A stretch of 64,000 nt of DNA from Victivallis lenta (GCF_009695545.1 NZ_VUNS01000006.1:146977-210976), one strand, 5' to 3'. Shown: positions 15,776 to 25,227, counted from the stretch's first letter. Notes: generated by a model from the sequence alone, not told the origin. Made by a program: numbers and translations.

Positions 15776-17679
15776 ATATGCCTTTCGCAATGCCGCTGAT
15801 CGCGCCGCTGGGCGTCGGCGTGCTGTGCGGGGCGCTGCGCAGGGCCGGCTGCCGCGTCCGCTGCCGGTTTGCGAATGTCGACCTGGCGGAGCGTGTGCCG
15901 GAGGAGCTTTATGACTACCCCGCCTCGAACGGCTTGAATGTGGATGTGATGCTGGCGGACTGGCTGTTCGCGGAGCCGTTGTTCGGGCCGGACCCGGAGC
16001 GCGACCGCCGTTTCCTTGAAATCCTGCAGGATGAGTGCGGCCACGACCGGGTGGTCTGGAACGGCCGCTACCGCTCGTCCGGCGACCTGCTGCGCGACGT
16101 TCCGCTGCTGAAGCGCGAGGCGGCCCGCTGCGTGGAAAAGACCGCCGCCGCGCTGGCGGACGGCTCCACCCGGATCGTCGGCTGTTCGAGCACCTTCTTC
16201 CAGCGGCTCGCTTCGCTGGCGCTGCTGAAGCGGGTCAGGGAGCTGAATCCGGAAGTGGTGACCTTTCTGGGCGGTTCCGACTGCGAAGGAGAGGCGGGGA
16301 TGGAGGCGGTGCGCAGTTTCCCGTTCGTCGATTATGTGTTCTGCGGCGAGGGCGACCTGACCGTGCCGGAGATGACCCGCCGGGTGGTGCGGAACGAGCG
16401 TTCGGCGGAGCTTCCCTTCGGCGTGTTCGACCGGGCCAAGGCGGAGCGGGGCGTGCCGGAGGTCGCCTGCGTGCCGGGCGATGCGATCGCCGAACCCGAT
16501 TCGAGCGACTACTACGAACGGATCAAAGGGAGCCGCCTGCACCGGGCCGCCGTGCGGAAGTATTTTCTGGAAAGTTCGCGCGGCTGCTGGAAAGGGCAGA
16601 AGCAGCATTGCAGTTTCTGCGGCCTCAACGGGGAGCGGGTCGCCTACCGGCGCAAAGATCCCGGACAGGTGCTGGCCGAACTGCGCCGCGGCTACCGGGA
16701 GTTCGGCTGCCGCATCTTCCTGACCGCCGATACGGTGCTTGACCTGAATACGATGCGCGACACGCTGCGCATCTTCGGGGAGGAGGCTCCCGACGCTGTC
16801 ATCAGTTATGAGACGGTTTCGACGCTGACCGAGGAGCAGGTGCGGTTTCTGGCCGACTGCGGCGTGATGGTGATCCAGAGCGGGATTGAAACGCTGCACC
16901 CGAAGCATATCCGGCTGCTGAACAAGGGCAACGGCACGTTGTCGAGCATCGCGCTGCTGAAATTCGCGCTGGAGAATCGTATCCAGGTGCTGTGGAACAT
17001 GCTCAGCGGCATTCCCGGCGACTCGCCGGAGGAGTATCGCTGGGTGATGGAGCTGATTCCGAAGCTTGCCCACCTGCCGGGTCCGAACTGGGGCGCGATC
17101 CGCTTCGACAAGTTCAGCCTGTACTGGAAGGAGCCGGAGCGGTTCGGCCTGAAGCTGGCTCCGATGAAAGGCTACCGCGTGCTGATGCCGGAAGATTCGG
17201 TCCGCCTAGAACGGTGGGCGCTCTTCTATGACAATCTGAATCCTGCCGCCCGCACCGGCCAGCAGGAGATCGCCGAGGTGCGCAAGGCGGTCGATGCGTG
17301 GTACCGGGATTCCCACCCCGCGAAGCATCATCTGGAATTCACCGCTCCCGACCGGCTCCGCGACACCCGCCCCGGCGCACTGGCGGCGGAGTACCGGCTT
17401 TCCCCCGATGAACAGGCGGTGCTCCGGGCGGCGCGCTCCCCGGCCGACCGGGCCGCAGTGGAGGCGTTGCCCGGAAATCCGGTGCGGGCGATTGAAAATA
17501 TGAAGGAACACGGCTATCTTATCGAAGTGGAAAACCGGCTGCTGGCGCTGCCGCTGATTCCTCCGGGCGCGGAGCGGATCGAAAAAAGCAGAATGCGCTA
17601 CCGCAGCCTTTTCCGCGGGCAGACGCTCCCCGCCGCGACGGTGTGGGAGGAGGGCGCTTTCATACAGGTCGGCCGCTGA
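15748..17679 (+). CDS. B12-type radical SAM RiPP C-methyltransferase
   Basis: A 643-residue protein of the RiPP-maturation radical-SAM family that includes PoyB/PoyC. The N-terminal about 190 residues form a cobalamin-binding-type Rossmann domain without a DxHxxG motif, which is normal for this class. The radical-SAM site has the family's unusual spacing C280-x7-C288-x2-C291 in RGCWKGQKQHCSFCGLNG. The usual GCWWG is GCWKG here. A TTG at 15748 with GGAGGAGGAAG upstream is preferred; a GTG at 15712 lacks a ribosome-binding site. It overlaps the epimerase gene by 28 bp. Expected reaction: methylation of unactivated carbons in the precursor core using SAM and cobalamin. Confidence 0.85.
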   Translation: MDRFDITLVNMPFAMPLIAPLGVGVLCGALRRAGCRVRCRFANVDLAERVPEELYDYPASNGLNVDVMLADWLFAEPLFGPDPERDRRFLEILQDECGHDRVVWNGRYRSSGDLLRDVPLLKREAARCVEKTAAALADGSTRIVGCSSTFFQRLASLALLKRVRELNPEVVTFLGGSDCEGEAGMEAVRSFPFVDYVFCGEGDLTVPEMTRRVVRNERSAELPFGVFDRAKAERGVPEVACVPGDAIAEPDSSDYYERIKGSRLHRAAVRKYFLESSRGCWKGQKQHCSFCGLNGERVAYRRKDPGQVLAELRRGYREFGCRIFLTADTVLDLNTMRDTLRIFGEEAPDAVISYETVSTLTEEQVRFLADCGVMVIQSGIETLHPKHIRLLNKGNGTLSSIALLKFALENRIQVLWNMLSGIPGDSPEEYRWVMELIPKLAHLPGPNWGAIRFDKFSLYWKEPERFGLKLAPMKGYRVLMPEDSVRLERWALFYDNLNPAARTGQQEIAEVRKAVDAWYRDSHPAKHHLEFTAPDRLRDTRPGALAAEYRLSPDEQAVLRAARSPADRAAVEALPGNPVRAIENMKEHGYLIEVENRLLALPLIPPGAERIEKSRMRYRSLFRGQTLPAATVWEEGAFIQVGR

Positions 17680-17691
17680 ACAGGGTGATGG

Positions 17692-19017
17692 ATGAACAGG
17701 AATCTTTTCCGCAAAAATGCGATGCTCAAGGCCGCTTCGCCGTTTGAGCTGAACCGGCTGGTTTCCATTTTCAACGGGCGCGAGGCGCTGGCGCTGCTGG
17801 CGCTGGGCGTGACGGTGATCGCGGCGCTGGCATGGGGGATTTTCGGGGTGATCTACGAACGGGTCAGCGGGAACGGAATCGTGATGCTGCAGAGCCAGTT
17901 CGACACGATCCAGGCCCCCGCCGGAGGAGTGCTGATCTCCTTCGACCTCGAAACCGGCGACTTTGTCAGGCGCGGTCAGATGGTCGGGCGGCTTTTCTCG
18001 TTTTCAGATCTCGAAAACCTGCGCGAAAGCTATCAGAAGCTGAAAATGCTTCAGGGCAATCTGGAGGAGGTCCGCCGGTACACCGACCGGCTGAAAAAGG
18101 GCAAGCAGAGCCATTTTCAGAAAAGTTCCGAAGTGCTGGATGAGACGATCGGCCGCCTGAATGAGGAGCTGGAGTGGCTGAGCCGCTACGTGGACAAGGG
18201 CAGGGACCTCTCCGAGCGCGGCACGATCTCGCAGCAGCAGTGGCACGAGGAGCAGGAAAAATACCATGCCAAGCTCAAGAACCGCGCCGACTACCTGCTC
18301 AAGAAACTCGAGGAGGAAAATTCGCTCTCCGAAGCTGATTTCACGCTCGCCAAGGAGATCATGTCCGTGGAGGTCGAGGTAAACTCCGCGCTTTTCGAGG
18401 TCGCGCTGCTGCGCAACAAGCTCGAATACAACACCCGGATCGTCAGCACCCATTCCGGCACCGTGACCAGCGTGAACTACACTCCGGGGTCGATCGTGGC
18501 CGCCGAAGCCAACCTCGCCAGCCTGATCGACCTCGACGACCAGACCGACGAGACGTGGGAGCTGTATGCATATTTCTCCGTTGCCGACAGCAAGAAGATC
18601 CGGCCCGGGATGAGCGCGATCGTGACCCCGTCGTCGGTGAAGGCCGAGCGCGACGGTTCCATCCGCGGCACGGTCACCCATGTCGGGACCTATATTCTGC
18701 CGGTCGAATCGATCGACCGCACCTTCCGCAATGCCGCATTCGCGCAATATCTGCTCAGGCAGTGTGCGAATATGCCGGTCGAAGTGCGCATTCTGCTGTC
18801 GCGGGACCGGAACTCCCCGAACGGTTTCCGCTGGACTTCCGGCTCCGGTCCGGATATCGAGGTCAGCGCCGGGACTCTCTGCGCGGCCAGCGTGGTCGTG
18901 GACAGGGAGCCGCCGCTGGAACTGGTCTTTTCCGGATTGCGCAGATTCATGTTCGGCCAGGGCGTAATGGAGGAGTTCCAGTTGAAAAACGCCCGGACCG
19001 GCTCCGGAGGCGAGTGA
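17692..19017 (+). CDS. NHLM export system, HlyD-family membrane fusion protein
   Basis: A 441-residue periplasmic adaptor of the type found with NHLM peptide exporters. A short cytoplasmic N-terminus is followed by one transmembrane helix (LALLALGVTVIAALAWGIFGV), a biotinyl-lipoyl-like half (QAPAGGVLISFDLETGDFVRRGQ), a long coiled-coil hairpin (about residues 105-220, rich in Glu/Lys/Leu), the returning lipoyl half (THSGTVTSVNYTPGSIV) and a beta-barrel region. It should link the inner-membrane ABC exporters to the periplasm or outer membrane. It begins 13 bp after the methyltransferase gene and ends 3 bp before the peptidase-ABC gene. Confidence 0.9.
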   Translation: MNRNLFRKNAMLKAASPFELNRLVSIFNGREALALLALGVTVIAALAWGIFGVIYERVSGNGIVMLQSQFDTIQAPAGGVLISFDLETGDFVRRGQMVGRLFSFSDLENLRESYQKLKMLQGNLEEVRRYTDRLKKGKQSHFQKSSEVLDETIGRLNEELEWLSRYVDKGRDLSERGTISQQQWHEEQEKYHAKLKNRADYLLKKLEEENSLSEADFTLAKEIMSVEVEVNSALFEVALLRNKLEYNTRIVSTHSGTVTSVNYTPGSIVAAEANLASLIDLDDQTDETWELYAYFSVADSKKIRPGMSAIVTPSSVKAERDGSIRGTVTHVGTYILPVESIDRTFRNAAFAQYLLRQCANMPVEVRILLSRDRNSPNGFRWTSGSGPDIEVSAGTLCAASVVVDREPPLELVFSGLRRFMFGQGVMEEFQLKNARTGSGGE

Positions 19018-19020
19018 CCC

Positions 19021-21183
19021 ATGACGCTGCGGAAAAGACGGGTCGAATGCCCGATGGTGCTCCAGATGGAGGCGGCTGAATGCGGCGCCGCCGCGCTGGC
19101 GATGGTGATGTCGTATTACGGCGCGGTCGTGCCGCTGGAGCGGCTGCGCGACGAGTGCGGCGTCTCCCGCGACGGCAGCAAGGCTTCGAGCCTGCTCAAA
19201 GTGGCGCGCAACTACCATTTCAGGGCGCAGGGATACCGCGAAGAGGAGCTTGACGGGCTGGAACGCCATGCGCTGCCGCTGATCCTCTTCTGGAACTTCA
19301 ATCATTTCGTGGTCTATACCGGGCGCTGTGGGCGGAAGTTCTGCATCAACGATCCCGCCCTCGGACCGCGGCTGGTGGATGCGAAAGAGATGGACGAGTC
19401 GTTCAGCGGCGTGCTGCTGGAGATCGTCCCCGGCGAAGGTTTCGGGCGGTTCGGGCGCGAACCGTCGCTCGCCGGCTCGCTGTGGCGGCGGCTGGAAGGG
19501 TGCCGCGGCACCTTTCTTCTGCTGCTGCTGACCGGGCTGCTGCTGGTGCCGGGCAATCTGCTCACTCCGAACCTGTCGAAGATTTTCATCGACAACTTCA
19601 TGATGGACCGTTTCTACAACTGGGGGACGCCGCTGATCACGCTGGCGCTGCTGACGCTGCTGGTCACGCTCTTTCTGACCTGGATTCAGTGCAACGGCCT
19701 GGTGCGGCTGAATCTGAAGGTGGCCCTGACGGGATCGGCTTCGTTTCTGTTCCGGGTGCTGCACCTGCCGGTGAGCTTTTTTGCCGGCCGCCAGAGCGGC
19801 GAACTGGCGACCCGCGTGCAGCTGAACGACCGGGTCGCGGCATTTCTCTCGGAACAGCTCGCCGCGAATCTTCTCAGTTTGATCACGCTCTTTTTCTATG
19901 CGGTCGTGATGTTCTGCTACGACGCGGTGCTCGGCACGCTGGCGGCGGTGATGGGCGCGGCGGTGCTGCTTCTGCTCCAACGGAAGCTCAAATCACGCAA
20001 GCTGCTCGGGCAGAGCATCCAGCTGGATACCGGCATGCTCTACGGCACCAGCGCCACCGGCGTGATGCTGATCGAGACGCTGAAGGCGTCGGGCGGTGAA
20101 AACGACTTCTTTTCCGGCTGGAGCGGATTTCAGGCCCGGAGCCTGCTCGGGCGGCAGAAACTGGAGGCCTCCACCGTGCTGCTCGGCACCTTCCCGAACA
20201 GCGTGCAGAAGGTCACTGTGGCGCTGGTCACCGGTCTGGGGGCGCTGCGGATTCTGGCCGGCAGCATGACCGGCGGCGCGTATCTGGTCTTTCAGCTGAT
20301 TCTCGGTTACTTCTTCGTTCCGCTCGAACAGCTGGTCAACCTCGGCAATTCGCTGCAGGAGATCGATGCCGGGCTGAAGCGGCTCGACGATGTGATGACC
20401 TGCCGCGAGGACCCGTATTCGTTCGAAGAGGGGCCGCGCCATGCCGGCGAGCCGGTGCCGAAACTGGAGGGACGGCTGGAGCTGCGCGACGTTGCGTTCG
20501 GCTACAATCCGACCGCCGAGCCGGTGCTGCGCAACTTCAGCCTGACGGTGAAGCCGGGGGAACGGGTTGCGATCGTCGGTCCGTCCGGTTCGGGCAAATC
20601 CACGGTGGCGAAACTGATCGCGGGGCTGTATCGGCCGTGGCAGGGAGAGATCCGGTTCGACGGTGAACCGCGCGAATATTATTCGCACACGGAGCTTTTC
20701 AATTCCTTTGCGATGGTCGACCAGGATATCTTCCTGTTTCGCGGCACCATCTGCGACAATCTGACCATGTTCGACCGTTCCATCCCGATCGCGGATGTCG
20801 AGCGGGCCGCGCGCGACGCATGCATCCACGACCAGATCGCGGCGCGCAGTTTCGGCTATTTTTCGGAAGTTGGCGAGGGCGGCGGCAATTTCAGCGGCGG
20901 CGAACGCCAGCGGCTCGAAATCGCACGGGCGCTGGTGTCGAATCCCTCCCTGCTGCTGCTGGACGAGGCGACCAGCGCGCTTGATCCGGAGACGGAGTTG
21001 CGGATCGACCGCAATTTACGCCGCCGCGGCTGCAGCTGCGTGATTATCGCGCACCGCCTCAGCACGATCCGGGATGCCGACCGGATCGTGGTGCTCGAAC
21101 GCGGAGAGGTCGTGGAGACCGGAACCCATGAAGAACTGCTGGCGAAGGGCGGCTTCTACGCCCGGCTGCTTGCGAACATATGA
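19021..21183 (+). CDS. NHLM peptidase-containing ABC exporter (PCAT)
   Basis: A 720-residue exporter that removes leaders and exports cores. It has an N-terminal C39 peptidase (residues 1-140) with catalytic Cys21 (QMEAAECGAAALAMVMSYYG), His95 (NFNHFVVY) and Asp111 (INDPALG). A six-helix transmembrane domain spans about residues 155-460, and the nucleotide-binding domain has Walker A VGPSGSGKS (519-527), signature FSGGERQR and Walker B LLLLDEATSALD. C39 peptidases cut after Gly-Gly or Gly-Ala type sites, matching VAGG/VTGG of precursors 2 and 3 and the VAAG ends of 1 and 4. All catalytic residues are present. Confidence 0.94.
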   Translation: MTLRKRRVECPMVLQMEAAECGAAALAMVMSYYGAVVPLERLRDECGVSRDGSKASSLLKVARNYHFRAQGYREEELDGLERHALPLILFWNFNHFVVYTGRCGRKFCINDPALGPRLVDAKEMDESFSGVLLEIVPGEGFGRFGREPSLAGSLWRRLEGCRGTFLLLLLTGLLLVPGNLLTPNLSKIFIDNFMMDRFYNWGTPLITLALLTLLVTLFLTWIQCNGLVRLNLKVALTGSASFLFRVLHLPVSFFAGRQSGELATRVQLNDRVAAFLSEQLAANLLSLITLFFYAVVMFCYDAVLGTLAAVMGAAVLLLLQRKLKSRKLLGQSIQLDTGMLYGTSATGVMLIETLKASGGENDFFSGWSGFQARSLLGRQKLEASTVLLGTFPNSVQKVTVALVTGLGALRILAGSMTGGAYLVFQLILGYFFVPLEQLVNLGNSLQEIDAGLKRLDDVMTCREDPYSFEEGPRHAGEPVPKLEGRLELRDVAFGYNPTAEPVLRNFSLTVKPGERVAIVGPSGSGKSTVAKLIAGLYRPWQGEIRFDGEPREYYSHTELFNSFAMVDQDIFLFRGTICDNLTMFDRSIPIADVERAARDACIHDQIAARSFGYFSEVGEGGGNFSGGERQRLEIARALVSNPSLLLLDEATSALDPETELRIDRNLRRRGCSCVIIAHRLSTIRDADRIVVLERGEVVETGTHEELLAKGGFYARLLANI

Positions 21184-21190
21184 AGAAACC

Positions 21191-23911
21191 ATGAGAACTG
21201 ACCGCATCGGACAACTGCTGAACTCCATCGCGACCGGCGAATACGCCTTTTCCGGCCGTGCCATCCCGCTGGATGATCCGGAGAGCTGCTGGATTGTGCT
21301 CTCCGGCGCGCTCGATCTCTTTTCGGCGCGCATGATGCCTGACGGCTCCTGCGGCGCGCGCCTGCCGGCCGGGACGGGCGACTGTCCGCTTCACTGCGTG
21401 ATTCCGGGCGTCGCTGCCGTTGCGGACGGGGAAGGGCGGCGGATTCTGCTGGCGATGCCGCTGCCCGGCACGCGCTGCGTGAAGGTGCCGTCCGCGGCGC
21501 TGGAAGCGCTCTGTCGCCGGGAGCCGGAGCTGGCGGAATTTCGCCGCGCCGGCCTGGCGCTCTGGCTGGAGAGTTTCGGCGGGGAGACCGCCGGGGAGGC
21601 GGGAATCGAGGAGCGGGCGGAGGCGTTCCGGCGCTCCCTGCCGGAGCGCTGCGTTGAGGCCGCCCGCCGGTTGCGCGGGCAGGAGCGCGAGCGGCTCCGC
21701 GCGAAGTTCCGCGAGAGGGACGAAAGCCGCCGGAACGCGCTGGGCCGCATCTGTGACGTGCTGCGTCCGAAAGCGCGGTTCCGGCTGCCGCCTTCGACCG
21801 GCGACGCGCTGTTTGATGCGTGTGCCGCCGCCGGGAGCGTGATGGGGGTGGAGCTGCACTGTCCCGGCCGGCACTTCTTTTCCGGCGGCGACTCGCCGGA
21901 GGAACGGATTCGCCGGATCTGCGACTACAATCAGGTCCGCTGCCGCAAAGTGGAGTTGGCGCAGGGGTGGGAGCAGCAGGATTTCACCGCTTTTGTCGCC
22001 TTCCGCCGGGAGTCCGGCGAACCGGTGGCACTGCTCGGGCGCAGCGGTGACGAGGCCCGTTTGTTCGATCCCGCCGAAGAACGGCTGCACCGGGTTTCCC
22101 GGAAGGAGGCCGCGACACTGGCGGAGGACGGCTGGTGCTTCTATGCACCGTTCCCGCCGGGGCGGATCACGCCGGGGCGGCTGCTGGCGATGGCGTTCCG
22201 GGGCGCGCGCGGCGACCTGTCGGCGCTGCTGTGGCTGATGCTGCTCGGAGCGTTGCTGAGCATGGCGGTGCCGATCATCAACGGCGTGATTTTCGGAACC
22301 GTGATTCCGACGGCGGACCGGGTGCTGCTGATGCAGCTCTTCGGGATTTCGCTGCTCTTCGCGGTCACCCAGGGGGTATTCGAATATGTGGAGTCGATCG
22401 CGATCCTGCGCATTCACGTTCGGGCTGAGTACACGCTTCAGGCGGCGGTCTGGGACCGGCTGCTGAATCTGCCGGCCCGTTTTTTTCGCGCGTTCAGCAC
22501 CGGTGATCTCGCCACGCGCAGCCTCGGGATCATGCAGATCGGCGAAATCCTGTCGGTTTCCACGGTCAAAGCGGCGGTCGCGGGCTGTTTCTGCTTTCCG
22601 TCGCTGATTCTGATGTTCTACTACGATTTGCTGCTCGGGGTGATTTCGCTGCTGATTCTGCTGGCGGTGCTCGGCATCTTCGCGGTACTGGCGGTGATGA
22701 TGGTGCGCCGCCACACCCGTATCCTGGCCGAAGAGGGGGAGCTGAACGGGGAGCTGGTGCAGTTCTTCAACGGCATCTCCAAAATCCGCACGGCCGGAGC
22801 GGAGAATGCCGCTTTCGCGCGCTGGGCCGGCCGGTTCAGCCTCAAGAAACGGATCTACCGCTCTTTCGCAAACTGCCGCAGCTTCGCGACCGTCGTGAAT
22901 GCAGTGATTCCGGTCGTAACCATCGGGACGGTGATTGCGATCGTGACCTGGCAGTATTTCCACGCGAAAGACGCCGAGTCGCTGATGAGTTCCGCCGATT
23001 TCGTCAGCTTCGTGTCTGCGCTGGGGATCGTCAGCGCGGCGGTCGGGCAGATGGTCATGGCGCTGATTTCGGCGGTCGGCGCGATTCCGGTCTACCGGCG
23101 GCTGCGCCCGATTCTGGAGGCGGAGTCGGAGAATGACGCGGCCAAGCCTCCGCCGGGAAAACTTTCCGGCGCGATCGACGTCAGAAATGTGTCGTTCCGG
23201 TACGGTCCCGATCAGCGGCAGATTCTTTCCGGCCTTTCGATGCAGGTGAAGCCAGGGGAGTTCGTCGCGGTAGTCGGGGAGTCCGGTTCCGGCAAGTCCA
23301 CGCTGCTGCGGCTGCTGCTCGGTTTTGAGATGCCCGGCAGCGGCAGCATCACCTATGACGGGCAGGACGTCAGCCATGTGAATCTGCAGGCGCTGCGCGC
23401 CCGGATCGGTGTGGTGCTGCAGGACAGCCGGCTGCTGCCCGACACCGTGCTGCGCAACATCATCGGCCACTCCGGAAAACTGACCATAGACGATGCGTGG
23501 GAGGCGGCGCGCCTGGCGGGCTGCGAACGGGATATCCGCGAGATGCCGATGGGGATGCATACGATGCTTTCCGCCGGGGGCGGTTCCGTTTCCGGCGGTC
23601 AGCGCCAGCGCATTCTGATCGCGCGGGCGCTGGCGAAGAAACCGGCGGTGCTGCTTTTCGACGAGGCGACCAGCGCGCTGGACAACGAAACCCAGGCAGC
23701 GGTCAGCGCCGGAATCGAACAGCTCAAGGTTTCGCGGCTGCTGATCGCCCACCGCCTCAGCACCGTGATGAATGCGGACCGGATCTATGTGCTGCACGAG
23801 GGGCGCATGGCCGAGTGCGGCACCTATCGGCAATTGATGGAACAAGACGGCGTTTTCGCGCGGCTCGCCCGGCGGCAGCTAGCGGAAGCCGGGGAGAAAT
23901 CCGAGAAATGA
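21191..23911 (+). CDS. NHLM system second ABC exporter
   Basis: A 906-residue ABC protein of the kind always paired with the peptidase-ABC in NHLM clusters. The about 330-residue N-terminal part starts with a beta-rich region (ESCWIVLSGALDLFSARM) reminiscent of a cyclic-nucleotide-binding barrel, then a region like a degenerate C39 domain without an obvious catalytic Cys/His pair. The transmembrane domain (about 335-640) and a nucleotide-binding domain follow with VGESGSGKS, SGGQRQR and LLFDEATSALD. It probably forms a heterodimer with the PCAT. The ATG at 21191, 7 bp after the previous stop, is chosen; the ribosome-binding site (GAAGAAA) is weak. Confidence 0.9.
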   Translation: MRTDRIGQLLNSIATGEYAFSGRAIPLDDPESCWIVLSGALDLFSARMMPDGSCGARLPAGTGDCPLHCVIPGVAAVADGEGRRILLAMPLPGTRCVKVPSAALEALCRREPELAEFRRAGLALWLESFGGETAGEAGIEERAEAFRRSLPERCVEAARRLRGQERERLRAKFRERDESRRNALGRICDVLRPKARFRLPPSTGDALFDACAAAGSVMGVELHCPGRHFFSGGDSPEERIRRICDYNQVRCRKVELAQGWEQQDFTAFVAFRRESGEPVALLGRSGDEARLFDPAEERLHRVSRKEAATLAEDGWCFYAPFPPGRITPGRLLAMAFRGARGDLSALLWLMLLGALLSMAVPIINGVIFGTVIPTADRVLLMQLFGISLLFAVTQGVFEYVESIAILRIHVRAEYTLQAAVWDRLLNLPARFFRAFSTGDLATRSLGIMQIGEILSVSTVKAAVAGCFCFPSLILMFYYDLLLGVISLLILLAVLGIFAVLAVMMVRRHTRILAEEGELNGELVQFFNGISKIRTAGAENAAFARWAGRFSLKKRIYRSFANCRSFATVVNAVIPVVTIGTVIAIVTWQYFHAKDAESLMSSADFVSFVSALGIVSAAVGQMVMALISAVGAIPVYRRLRPILEAESENDAAKPPPGKLSGAIDVRNVSFRYGPDQRQILSGLSMQVKPGEFVAVVGESGSGKSTLLRLLLGFEMPGSGSITYDGQDVSHVNLQALRARIGVVLQDSRLLPDTVLRNIIGHSGKLTIDDAWEAARLAGCERDIREMPMGMHTMLSAGGGSVSGGQRQRILIARALAKKPAVLLFDEATSALDNETQAAVSAGIEQLKVSRLLIAHRLSTVMNADRIYVLHEGRMAECGTYRQLMEQDGVFARLARRQLAEAGEKSEK

Positions 23912-25137
23912 AGAAAAAATACGTATGGCTTTTCCTGCTGCTTCTGGCGGCGGCGATCGCGGTCGGTTCCCGGACCGAAGTCGCTGGTTTCCTGCGTCGC
24001 AATTTCGCGGCGACCTTCAGCGAAGTTTTGCCGTCCGAACCGACGAAATTGCGGGCGCGCTATTTGAAAAAGCACCCGCAGGAGCTGAATATTGCGGTTT
24101 TCGGGCCGTGGGACTATTATGCGCGGCAGGGCTTCATTCTTGATAAGGCGGTTCAGCTGGCGATCGACGAGGTGAACGCGGCCGGCGGAATTCTCGGACG
24201 CCGGGTCAATCCGGTCTGGGTGGACAACGGGAATTACAGCGCGATTGCGCAGGAGCAGGCCGAAAAGCTGGCCGCTGATCCGTCTATTTTCGCAGTGCTC
24301 GGGCCGGTCACGTCGGGGCGGGTGCTGCAGTTCAACTCCCTGTTCGGGGATGCCGGGCTGCCGGAGGTGGCGCCGCTGGCCCAGAGCGAGCGGATCAACC
24401 GCGACAGAACCAATGCGCTGCTGTTCATGCCGATCGCTTCCGACCTGGCCGAAAGCAGGGCGCTGGCAGCCTGGGCGGAGAGGGAGAAACGGAACAATTT
24501 TCTGATTCTGAACGACGACAGCCGTTTCCCGATGAGTTACGGCAGCTGTGTGGAGCAGTCATTTTATGAGAAAGATCTGCTGGTGTACGGCCGGGTGCTT
24601 TTCGACCAGAGCAGCAAAAAGAATTACATCCGCGATCAGGTGCTGCAATATCTCGACTACTTTCCGGTGCAGAACATCATCTACCTGAGCAAGACCGGAG
24701 ACGCTTCCGACTATGCGGACCTTGCGGACCGGGTTTTCACGTGGCTGCCGGAGGGAACGCTCTACTTCAATGAATTCACGACGCTTGATCGGCTGCTGAA
24801 AATCCGGCTTGACCGCAACCGGGTTTTCGTTCCCGCCGCGATTCCGTTGAATGAGGCGAACCGCGCCGAACTGCGCAAGTTCCTGAAGATGGAGAATTAC
24901 GAGCGCGATTTCCTGTCGCTGATTGCGTACCGTTCGGTTCACATTTTCGCGGATGCGATTCGGCAGGCCGGGACCCTCGAGCCCGGTAGAATCGCCGAAA
25001 CCATGCGTACCGGAGTGATGCAGACCCCGCTGGGCGAGTTTCGTTTTTCCGCCGATGGTTTCGAGGCCGACCCGCCGCTGGAGATTCTTTCGCTGGAGGA
25101 GCTGGAAAAGCGCTGGCGGGCAATCGCCGCCGAATGA
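23908..25137 (+). CDS. Periplasmic-binding-protein-like protein in the RiPP operon
   Basis: A 409-residue protein with an N-terminal hydrophobic segment (KKYVWLFLLLLAAAIAVG, signal or membrane anchor) and a type I periplasmic binding fold of the branched-chain amino acid/urea receptor type. Supporting segments are LNIAVFGPWDYYARQGFILD, AIDEVNAAGGILGRRV and VLGPVTSGRVL. The ATGA overlap with the ABC gene places it firmly in the cluster. No permease or ATPase of a Liv-type importer is nearby, so it is unlikely to feed an importer. It may bind the peptide product, a substrate or a signal at the outer face; this is inference. Confidence 0.8.
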   Translation: MKKKYVWLFLLLLAAAIAVGSRTEVAGFLRRNFAATFSEVLPSEPTKLRARYLKKHPQELNIAVFGPWDYYARQGFILDKAVQLAIDEVNAAGGILGRRVNPVWVDNGNYSAIAQEQAEKLAADPSIFAVLGPVTSGRVLQFNSLFGDAGLPEVAPLAQSERINRDRTNALLFMPIASDLAESRALAAWAEREKRNNFLILNDDSRFPMSYGSCVEQSFYEKDLLVYGRVLFDQSSKKNYIRDQVLQYLDYFPVQNIIYLSKTGDASDYADLADRVFTWLPEGTLYFNEFTTLDRLLKIRLDRNRVFVPAAIPLNEANRAELRKFLKMENYERDFLSLIAYRSVHIFADAIRQAGTLEPGRIAETMRTGVMQTPLGEFRFSADGFEADPPLEILSLEELEKRWRAIAAE

Positions 25138-25227
25138 GTTTTCGCTGTACCGGAGTAAAATCTCCTGAACGCGCATGGGATTTCTGCGTCCCGGTCTTTC
25201 TGACTGAGGCGTCCGAGCTCATCGAAT

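Larger units (their letters stand above)
10696..25137 (+). other. NHLP/NHLM-type RiPP biosynthetic gene cluster
   Basis: One promoter precedes eleven same-strand genes with gaps of at most 30 bp or short overlaps: three Cys-rich NHLP precursors, SPASM radical-SAM enzyme, double GNAT protein, hydrophobic NHLP precursor, PoyD-like epimerase, B12-type radical-SAM methyltransferase, HlyD-like adaptor, peptidase-ABC exporter, second ABC exporter and a periplasmic binding protein. NHLP leaders with this three-part exporter are the known NHLM (nitrile-hydratase-leader microcin) system. The mixture of two precursor types with different maturases is the notable part. Confidence 0.9.
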
